Below, one piece after another: positions 56,628 through 64,000 of a DNA stretch of 64,000 nt. The position numbers were made by a program, and so were the translations under genes. Position 1 is the first letter of the stretch, and each line of letters begins with the position of its first letter. The stretch comes from Hesseltinella vesiculosa (lineage: Eukaryota; Mucoromycota; Mucoromycetes; Mucorales; Cunninghamellaceae): assembly GCA_002104935.1 (NCBI GenBank), contig MCGT01000002.1:930001-994000 (forward strand), written 5' to 3'. The notes under the pieces are model-generated. The model saw only the letters and a program-made list of their open reading frames with translations. It did no database searches and was not told the origin of the DNA.

Positions 56628-56823
56628 AATTTTGTGCAAATGTGCAAATGCATGAATGATGATGATACTGAAAAAATCAGTTCGATTGATAAAGATCACC
56701 CAGCCAACTTTTGATCACTTTCGTTTTGGCACCACCGGTTCCCCAGCTTAAAAAATGAAAAAAATCGGCCATTTTCCTCAGGGGACCCCCAGGCTAACTG
56801 ATCAAAATTCACAGTGCAAAATT
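56628..56823. repeat. Dispersed repeat copy 2, MITE-like
   Basis: A 196-bp non-coding segment. The left end reads AAATTTTGTGCA and the right end, reverse-complemented, reads AATTTTGCACTG, an imperfect terminal inverted repeat. The inside matches copy 1 at 29659-29805. I see no clear target-site duplication. Confidence 0.5.
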
Positions 56824-57892
56824 GCTCTAATAAATCCACCCCCTCAAATTTTTCTTACCAGTACAAGACAATAAGAGATGACCTTGGTTAAAATTACAAC
56901 TCTCTTGGACAGCAGAGGGGAAAGCAAGAAGACTGGCGAGCATTCGTTGACGTCTCCAGTAGATTTTTTCTCCCTTCCAATCATTTTCCTTCATTTTCAG
57001 CTCTGTAGGCCTGTGTCACAGTGCAGTGCGGATGCTGGATTTTATGAAAAAAAAAAAAAAGGCACGTATGCAAAAGTTTGGCTAGAAGCATTGATGCTAA
57101 AAAAACTCAGCCTAGCTTAGCCCAGCCCATTTAGTTTTGACCAAAAAATGATGAGAAAAAATATGGCATAAACGGTCCGACTGAACTTGACCTGAAGCTT
57201 CCAGGATATTTTCGTCTGTTGAGTAAAGTCAAGCCTCCTGATCGGTTACAAATTCTGCAATAACAGGATATTTGGATATCTGTATTCTGGCGAAAAAAAA
57301 AAAAAAAAAATCCCGAGGACATCAGGCCGATCTATGGAAATCGTTGGCGGCTCAATATTTAGTGCGTAGCGAAGCTGACATGCCGCTGAGCCTTTTTTTA
57401 TTCTGCAGGCATGCATTGAACGTCAGTTCTCGACTACAACGTTTGTGTTTTGCCAAACTACCGTCTTTATATATGGCTGCGCATGCACGGTAGAAAAATC
57501 ACGGTGTGGCAGACCAAGAAAGTAAAGCGGAGCTACAGTGGCAAGGAACTTGCGAAGATTCTATCATGGTGTCCATGACCAACGGGTGTTCTATTTTTAT
57601 ACTTGAAGAAAAAGTGTTTCTGGAATGGCATGTGCCCTTTAATATAGGGAAATTTTCACTGTTTAATCTGGGGGAACGCAGAAAGGCAATGAGCAGCGAA
57701 CCAAGGCACATGGAAAATCCACCCCAGACGAAGCACGATTTGACTAGAAGATCGGGTATTCTCCGAGAAGCATTCTCTTCAAGAATAGCAGCTACTTAGT
57801 TTACCACAGTCCACATCAAGATCATTTCTGCAAAATATAAAAATGGATAGTGTTAGGAAGAAGAAGAAAAACCAAGCTGTAAATAAAATCTC
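56824..57892. other. Gene-poor stretch upstream of the protease gene
   Basis: No supported gene. Homopolymers are frequent (14 A near 57046, 18 A near 57293). The block 57060-57290 contains the palindromic-looking CTAGCTTAGCCCAGCC segment. AATATAGG and TATAAAAATG just before 57840 may be promoter elements for the protease gene. Confidence 0.4.
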
Positions 57893-59317
57893 ATGGTTCT
57901 ATTGGGGGTTTCTTGTCTACTGCTTTCGACATGCTGCATTCTCATCAGCGCACAGAAAAATGGCACAGGAACAGAGCATAGGACTACCCACCGTGGTGTC
58001 AGCCGCGCAGCCTTTGATGAATCAAAGGCCATTCGATTTCCTTTAACTGCTCACAAACGTATAGACAGACTACGCTCAAGACAAATTCCTCTCGATCCAG
58101 CATTTGGTAACGCCGGTGTTGAATACACCCTGCCCATTGGTCTCGGAACGCCCCCTCAATACTTCAACTTATTGCTGGACACTGGTAAAAAAAAAAAAAA
58201 AAAAAAAAAACGGCAGCTTTGGAACGACTCACCGAAATTATTAGGATCAAGCGATCTTTGGGTGGTTGGCACCGGCTGTGTCACTTGCAAAGAAAGCAAG
58301 TTTGACGAAACAAAGTCCTCTACTTTTGAATATGAGGGCCAAGATTCCATTATCTCCTACGGCAACCAAAACAGTGGTGAGCACGTGCTGATGAAAACTG
58401 CTTATGAAACGATGACATTTAGCCCAAACACAACCGTAACTCACCAACGATTCGATCTTGCCTACATCGTCACTGAGCAGGTCCAAGGGTCCGGCTTTGA
58501 TGGGATCTTTGGCGCAGCGTTTCCCAAGTTAGCCGACCTGCCGAACACTGTCATGCCAACACAGAATCTAATAGATCAAAATGTGACCACCAACCCTTCA
58601 TTTGGGGTGGAACTCAACGTCAACGATGACGGCGGTGGTAAGTAGCTCCGCTGGAAAGGCCCGTGCATTGCTCAGAGAGCCCCCCCCCTTTTTTTTTCAA
58701 AAAAACAGAGGTGTTCTTTGGTGGTTTTAACATGGAATATAACGGGGAATTCATGATGTCACCTATACAAGCAACAAACAGCGGTGATTATGGTAACCAG
58801 AAGATGGAGCAGATCATATCTAAGCCGATGTGCTCACGCTTATTTTTTCTTTTCCAAAGCGTTTTGGGTGATCAATGTTGATAGCTTGATGGTTCCTGGC
58901 ACGCAAGAGACCATTGGCGGACCGCTTGGTCCAGCTATGATTGACACAGGGACCCATAATATAATGCTACCAACGGCGGTTGCTGAAAGTCTTGCCAGCT
59001 ACCTGGCTGACGAGGAGGTGACAGATCAATATGGCGGTACTTTCTTTGTGCCCTGCAACAATCAAAAGACAGTCGTGATGAGCTTCAATGGCAATTTGCT
59101 AGAGATTCCAGCCCGCGTGTTTGTTGGCCAACCTTCACCTATGACTGGCTGGTGCTATTCTACCTTTACCAGCAGTCCACCCTCCGAAGGAGTACAAACC
59201 ATCCTGGGCAACGTATTCCTCAAATATTACTATACTGTCTTTGACTATTCCAACCCTCCTTCCATTTACTTTGCCCCTACTCATCAGGAAATTGGCATTG
59301 GTGGCAATAAACAATAG
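57893..59317 (+). CDS. Secreted aspartic protease (pepsin family A1)
   Basis: Four exons (57893-58184, 58245-58637, 58709-58792, 58860-59317) give 408 aa. A signal peptide (MVLLGVSCLLLSTCCILISA) and a propeptide precede the mature enzyme, which starts near VEYTLPIGLGTPPQYFNLLL. The first catalytic Asp is in DTGSSDLWVVG, split by an intron after DT-G; the second is in AMIDTGTHNIMLP. Further A1 signatures are GFDGIFGAAFP and TILGNVFLKYYYTVFDY. CVTCKESKF marks the first small disulphide loop. The first intron has 24 A directly after the GT donor. It lies next to transposon fossils but looks intact. Confidence 0.93.
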
Positions 59318-59652
59318 ACAAGGAATGACGGTGCTGAAATGATGCGCCTATCTCCTATTTTTAAACTTGTGAGCTTGCTTTGTAGCCTCATTTTTTTTTT
59401 TTTTTGGCTTGGGAATCGGAGGCGCAACCGATGTTGCGCAGACGTCTAAGCAAGCAGCCATACAAATTGGATCAAGATGGACCAAAAACCTTGAAGTAAG
59501 AAAAACAAGAGAGCTACGGTGTGTGAGCTCGTGAATAGAGCTATTTTTTTTTTTATCCTCCACCAAAATCTTTGCCCATCAGCAAATGACCAATTAGGCA
59601 AACTCAGGCAATGTGAGTTGCAGTTGTTAAATGCAGTCAAACCACCAATTGC
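59318..59652. other. Spacer between protease gene and transposon fossils
   Basis: AT-rich with a poly(T) run near 59392-59405. No gene is visible. The last 80 bases may be a decayed extension of the reverse-transcriptase fragment. Confidence 0.4.
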
Positions 59653-59766
59653 GACAAACCAAAAACGGCTTTCAACACACGCTATGGACAATATCAATTC
59701 AAGGTGCTACCCTTTGGACTTAGCAATGCTCCACCAACTTTTCAAGCATTGATGAGCCGAGTGTAA
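59653..59766 (+). pseudogene. Ty3/gypsy-type reverse transcriptase fragment
   Basis: Reads [20 protein letters not shown] then [17 protein letters not shown] before a stop. K-TAF.TRYG.Y.F.V-PFGL.NAP.TFQ..M is the core of Ty3/gypsy (Metaviridae-like) reverse transcriptase. Only about 37 codons remain. It is a dead fragment; no flanking LTR is visible. Confidence 0.85.
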
Positions 59767-59833
59767 GATGACTTCCATTTTTTTTTTGTCGGCACATTCT
59801 AATTTGGATGCCATTTCCCCCTTTTTTTCTAGA

Positions 59834-60140
59834 ATGGAGGAACGCGAAGAGTTCAAAAACTACTTCATTGTCATGGACAATGCACCACTCCATATTAACT
59901 CAAGCATCAGCGACTTGGTAACCAGGCGTGGATACCGCTGTGTGTATTTGCCCCCTACTCACCTGAGCTCAATCCAATTGAGCAGGCCGCGATCAAGCAC
60001 CATGTTCGACGCGATCGGTTGGAAAAAACGGAACAGCTGTCTTCTTGCACTCGCGAAGCATGCAAAACAGTACCCCATGAGCATCTCCGCAATTACACTC
60101 AACATTCGATAAATCGTTTTGAAAAGTGCCTCATCACCAG
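59834..60140 (+). pseudogene. IS630/Tc1-mariner-type DDE transposase fragment, frameshifted
   Basis: An ATG at 59834 opens EEFKNYFIVMDNAPLHINSS, the block around the second catalytic Asp (VMDNAPLH). It reaches CVYLPP, then a single-base loss near 59950 shifts frame. The other frame continues YSPELNPIEQAAIKHHVRRD, the third catalytic block (the ELNPIE glutamate). The N-terminal half of the transposase is missing. It starts 67 bases after the reverse-transcriptase remnant. Confidence 0.85.
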
Positions 60141-60286
60141 ACCCCACCCAACACTGTCATCAGTGGAAATCGTCCCCCTCTTCCGTGATTTCAAAAATCA
60201 TGATCGCCCCGTCGTTGCCGCAACCATCGGCGCATACATAAACATCATCATGGCCCACATTGAACCCGCCTTCCCTACCGACTCCC

Positions 60287-60480
60287 AAGGCTCGTGCGCT
60301 TGGTGCTACCCTGGCGGCCAAGGTCGGAGTCCCTGTGGATGACATTGCTTCCCGCGGTGCCTGGTCATCCCACCCATGTTTGAACGCTTTTACCGCCTCT
60401 CCTCAGCATCCACTGATTTCACAAGTTTTACTCTGGATGACTCCCAAGTGAGCAGACCTCGCCGTGTTCTGAAGAAGTAG
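60287..60480 (+). pseudogene. Tyrosine-recombinase C-terminus fragment, frameshifted
   Basis: KARALGATLAAKVGVPVDDI then ASRGAWSSHP, followed after a one-base frame change by MFERFYRLSSASTDFTSFTL. The pattern GV..DDI...G.WSS...FE.FYR is the C-terminal catalytic region of eukaryotic tyrosine recombinases (DIRS, Crypton and related elements), with the Trp/His-position residue and the catalytic Tyr of FYR. A stop follows (TAG 60478-60480). The Arg/His-containing upstream part is not recognisable. Confidence 0.7.
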
Positions 60481-60905
60481 TGCCCTCGCTTCAAACAAGG
60501 AGCCTATTTAAATTAATAAATCGCCATGTTGCGAACTACCATGGAAAAAAAACATGTGCCAGGTTCAGTAACAACCTTTATCTCTGTTTTTTTTGTGATC
60601 CCCTCAATATTTAATTGTGGAATACTCTAGAAATTTGTGGTTTGACGGCATAACATCGAAGATAGCTATGGTTTGGACCACTTTTACATGTGGATAAGAT
60701 CGGCGGCGGAGGGGGGTGATTTTTCGAAGGGACGCGGCCGTTTTCAACGGATGTGGTAAAAAAAAAAAAAAAAAAAAAAGTCGTTTTGCCATTTGTTTAT
60801 ATTTAGGAGTGGCAGCAGGGGGTCTACAGATCAACTATGAGTCTATGCTGCCACACATTGTAAAGAGTGAAAAGGATTAAGCTAGATGATACAAAAAATG
60901 GCAGA
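60481..60905. other. Alkaline phosphatase 3' flank
   Basis: No gene. A run of 21 A lies near 60758-60779. AATAAA-like sites on the minus strand are expected here for the phosphatase transcript. Confidence 0.5.
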
Positions 60906-63273
60906 TCATTGGTTGGATTCGCCGAGGCCAAGGGCTTGAGCCATCTTGAAAAAGACTTGCCAGTTTTCAAAGGTCTTTTTGAATAATTCAGAACCAGGAC
61001 CGTGAGAATAAAGGAAGACATCGCTCATGGAGTGAACGCCTTGGGTGTTGCCAAAGGGCAGGTTGTTGTTGACAAGGACGCCATGGCCAAAGTTGCCAGC
61101 CATGTCCTTGGGGTTGGGTACAATGACACCATGGTCGTCGGTGACCGAGGGGTAGCGAGGGGCGTTGGCCGACACTTGCCAGGCTTCGTAGTGGGCAGGG
61201 CCGTTGTTGGTGCCAAAGGCCAGGGTGACCTCAGGGTGCCAGTTATCAGGGAAACCATCGCCATCTTCATCCACGTAGCCAGGGAAACCGGCGTTTTCGT
61301 ACACACCAATGGCACCTAGGCGGTCACCTTCCTTGGCACTGCGCATGAACTGGGCGTCGACACTGCCGTACACATCAAACGAATGGCTGTGGTCAGCAGT
61401 CACAATGATCAAGGTGTCTTCATATTCGCCGTTTTCCTAGATGAAAAAGAGACGTTGGTCATGGCAGCTTAGGTCAGGAAAATTACCTTGAGCCATTCCA
61501 CGGTTTTCTTGATGGTGACGTCCAGTTCAATCAAGTCAGCCAAAGCGCGCGAGTAGTCAAACGTATGCATCTGGAGAGGGGAAACGGACGTGAGAAACAA
61601 GATGGATCGACCTGCACCTCTTTACCTGTTTATCAACCGAGGCAGCTTCACTCATCAAGAAGAAACCTTTGTTGCCACCGCGCTTCTTGAGCACTTCCAG
61701 AGCCTTGAGGGTCATGTCTTGCAAGCCAGGTTGGTCGGAGCCAAGAGCATCGTTCTTGCCTTGGTTGTCAGGGTTAGCTTTGTTACCCACAGTGTTGTTC
61801 ACATACAAGTTGCGTTCAAACCAGCTGGTTGATCATAGAAAAGCGTAAGTATTTTTTTTTTTTTTTCGTGGAGTGAAAATTCTTACACATCCATGTTGCC
61901 TTGACGGAACACACCGAAAAGCTTGTCCTTTCCGTTGTACTTTGTAAGATCTTTCTTGTTGAACACCGAGGCATAGCCGGCTTTGGTGACTTCCTTGTAA
62001 AAGTCGGTGCCGTTCAAACTCTTGTTGCCCGAGAAATACTCGGCACCGCCGCCCAAGAACACATCAGGCACGACTGTTGGAAGGAGAGCAAAAAAATTAG
62101 ATCCCGCTTCTGTTTTCCCCCCCATTGGCCAGTCTTACCAGGATCGGTCCAATGAGGCACGCCATGTAAGAATTGGCGAGTGATTTCACCAGAGACACTG
62201 CGTTGGCGGGTGTGAGAGTAGAAAGCAGCAGGAGTGGCGTCTTGAATGTAAGCGGTGGAGACAATGCCGATGGCTGCAAGAAACATGGTGAGTCAGACCA
62301 CTTCCTTTTTTTTTTTTTTTGGCCACTGTCATACCTTTGCCAGGTTGGCGGCGACGGATAAGTTCAGTGATGGTTTCGATTTTGGGGTCATCCAAAGGAT
62401 CAGCAGAGGAGTCGGCATAGACGTTCAGGGCGGAGGGTGAGCTCTTGTGGCCAGAGGCGTAGGCGGTGGCGCTGTTGGCGGAGTCGGTGAGCAAGCTATC
62501 GACGGAGTTAGTGATGACGTGACCGAGCTCGTCAAAAGATTCGAAGCTAAGGAGGTCATGGTATTTGCCAGAGGTGTGCTGGCGGGCCAAGGCGCGGGCA
62601 GCGGTGATGGCGCCGGTGTTGGTACCGTCAGAGATGAACAAGATCACGTTTTTGGCTTTTTGCTTGGGCGCTGTGGGTTGGACAACGGTGTAGCGGGCAA
62701 CGTAGGACGACTTGGGGCCATATTCCACCTTGACATCATAGACACCGGGTTGCTTGAACTGAAGTTTGCGCCAGACGCGCGAGGTGACAGCAACGTCGAC
62801 GGGCTTGGCGTCCAGAGCGAGCTGCTTTGCATATTTGGTCTCGATGGATTGGGTCCAGTTGAAGTGCCATTGTTCCAATGGAGGAACAGAAGCATGGAAG
62901 TATTGGCTGGCATCCTTCCAAGAGCCGTGGTTCTTGCGCACTGTGGTCTTGAAGGTGGTGAAAGGTGAGGGTACAGGCTTGGTGGTGTCTTCATCATAGG
63001 CATGCAATTCAACACGCAAATCAAAATAGCCACCAGCAAGAAATTGCGATCTAAAAAAGGGGTAAGGGGGCGGCCAGGTAACAGGGAAGGAGTCGGAAGG
63101 GGATAATATCCTTACTCAGTAGGAGGGAAGATACACGCATGCTTGTCTGGACAGGCACCTAATCTAGGGTATTGACCTTCTTGGTCAGGCACGCGTTGGT
63201 AGTCGTTGGGCTTGACAGCGAGTGCCAAGGCAGCCAATTGGGCCAAGCATACGAAGGTCTTGAGTTGAACCAT
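60906..63273 (-). CDS. Secreted PhoA-type alkaline phosphatase with N-terminal accessory domain
   Basis: A metal-dependent phosphomonoesterase. Seven exons (63273-63116, 63050-62335, 62273-62139, 62073-61887, 61824-61626, 61570-61487, 61436-60906) give 669 aa. A signal peptide (MVQLKTFVCLAQLAALALAV) is followed by about 190 residues with beta-sandwich character (VYDVKVEYGPKSSYVARYTV). The catalytic domain then begins KNVILFISDGTNTGAITAAR. Against E. coli PhoA the key residues are kept: metal Asp in SDG, catalytic Ser in LTDSANSATA, QDATPAA, EAASVDKQMH (E, D, K, H), TADHSH, and the histidine in GVHSMSD. The Arg of SHTRQRS fits the phosphate-binding Arg. It is likely secreted or cell-wall bound, for phosphate scavenging. 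Confidence 0.92.
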
Positions 63274-63695
63274 GGGTAAAAAAAAAAATTGGAAGGAGAC
63301 ACTAGAAGAAGAAAAAAAAAAAAAAGAGTGAGACGGGAAGGTGGCACTACTTATAAAAGACCCCGGAAATTCCAGGGTTTCTATTTTTCAAAAAAAGTAA
63401 AAAAGTAAAGAAATAGACAACAAAAAAATATGCAATGCAATGCAATAAATGAAAAGTAACCATGCCGATCACGTTGGAATGTAGGCTAGCTGGCATTGGA
63501 CGGGTCAATGTACAAGCGAGATATCAGATCTATGGCGAATGTCAAAGGAGATCAGGGTCCGATGTTCCAAGATTTCCTTCGCGTTACAGTGAGGCGAGGC
63601 AAGTGACGTTTATTGGTTGAGCAAAAAATTGGTAACCAATCAACGCGCTGGGTTTTGAGAGCACAAGATCAAAAAAAAAAAAAAAGAGGCGTGGT
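63274..63695. other. Alkaline phosphatase promoter and neighbour 3' flank
   Basis: No gene. A TATAAAAG lies at 63352-63359 on the plus strand. On the phosphatase sense strand this reads CTTTTATA, so it is at best a reversed TATA-like element. Several A runs are present. Confidence 0.45.
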
Positions 63696-64000
63696 TCAAT
63701 TGAGGACAGTGAACCGTTCCAAATTGGTATCGAGAGGCGTAATAAGAACCTTTTCGGACGGCAGGGTCTCACCAGGTTCCAGTTCGTTTGGCTTGAGGTT
63801 TTGGTAGGTGGATGGAGGCAGGTTGGAGGCAAAGACAGGCTGGGCAGCTTCAAGGGAAGGGATGCCAAGGCCAGGACCAAACATGGGGGTGACGCCTAGT
63901 CTGTATTCATATTTGCCAATGAAGGCGGCTATGAAGACTACCCAGTGTGTCTGGTCAACACAGCCATAAAAGGAGGGTGAGGATCGGCCGGGAAAACGGT
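63696..64000 (-). CDS. 3' end of an unrecognised gene, cut by the window edge
   Basis: An open minus-strand frame runs from the window edge to TGA at 63696 (about 101 codons). It includes DPHPPFYGCVDQTHWVVFIA, FIGKYEYRLGVTPMFGPG and the end LITPLDTNLERFTVLN. An acceptor-like CTGGGTAG at about 63940 may mark the start of the last exon, in which case the more upstream residues are intronic. I do not recognise the family. Confidence 0.5.
   Translation of the reverse strand, partial: RFPGRSSPSFYGCVDQTHWVVFIAAFIGKYEYRLGVTPMFGPGLGIPSLEAAQPVFASNLPPSTYQNLKPNELEPGETLPSEKVLITPLDTNLERFTVLN

Noticed and set aside
57506..57799. 97-codon open frame upstream of the protease
   Set aside because: It opens on GTG rather than ATG, lacks a domain and lies in repeat-rich DNA.
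1..64000. tRNA or rRNA genes
   Set aside because: I looked for B-box-like GGTTCGANNCC and its complement on both strands and saw none with a matching stem; a covariance-model search could still find a diverged one.
1..64000. Secondary-metabolite or other biosynthetic gene cluster
   Set aside because: The genes are functionally unrelated housekeeping and secreted-enzyme genes; the aminotransferase has no pathway partners beside it.

Overview
This window is nuclear DNA of a filamentous fungus, most likely an early-diverging one (Mucoromycota, probably Mucorales). The evidence is: many short GT-AG introns (often 50-100 bp), compact alternating genes, long poly(A)/poly(T) tracts, an RNase T2 close to Rhizopus RNase Rh, and genes often lost in ascomycete yeasts (a coilin-like protein, dynactin p24, a Tonsoku-like protein, Arb1, a CINP-like protein). 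GC content is moderate. I saw no rRNA, tRNA or CRISPR array. I could not place it to genus.

Layout. 0-5.3 kb: an unrecognised gene with a duplicated 3' end, GET4, and Argonaute-chaperone subunit Arb1. 5.3-7.1 kb: no intact gene, one broken small gene. 7.1-13.6 kb: an ankyrin protein, a MutL homologue of the human PMS1/yeast MLH2 type, and a secreted RNase T2. 15.4-27 kb: a small orphan gene, a Pex30/dysferlin-domain membrane protein, RPA49, an F-box-like protein, NUF2, alpha-tubulin and a homeobox factor. 27-30 kb: gene-poor. 30-37.1 kb: an alpha-arrestin, dynactin p24, the Tonsoku-like TPR/LRR protein and a 2-Cys peroxiredoxin. 37.1-42 kb: a gene desert with decayed tandem repeats. 42-56 kb: prefoldin 6, coilin-like, a p24 cargo receptor, a class V aminotransferase, a Kin1/MARK-type kinase, ribosomal protein uL2, a CINP-like protein and ELP2. 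56-64 kb: repeat-rich DNA with an aspartic protease, three abutting transposon fossils of different classes, a PhoA-type alkaline phosphatase with an N-terminal extra domain, and the 3' end of an unrecognised gene.

Genes do not form operons. Most are housekeeping: genome maintenance (MLH2/PMS1-like, Tonsoku-like, CINP-like), chromosome segregation and cytoskeleton (NUF2, alpha-tubulin, dynactin p24, prefoldin 6), RNA and translation (RPA49, uL2, ELP2, coilin-like), and secretory or membrane traffic (GET4, p24, arrestin, Pex30-like). Neighbours are often divergent (dynactin p24/Tonsoku-like share about 130 bp) or convergent with 65-130 bp between stop codons.

No gene cluster here looks like a wholly new system. 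The most unusual items are the Tonsoku-like protein with a plant-like architecture, the mixed transposon graveyard at 59.6-60.5 kb, two perfect palindromic RFX X-boxes in gene-poor DNA, and homopolymer tracts placed next to splice sites. Exon boundaries were read by eye from GT/AG signals and frame; where lengths are given, the exons sum to a whole number of codons.
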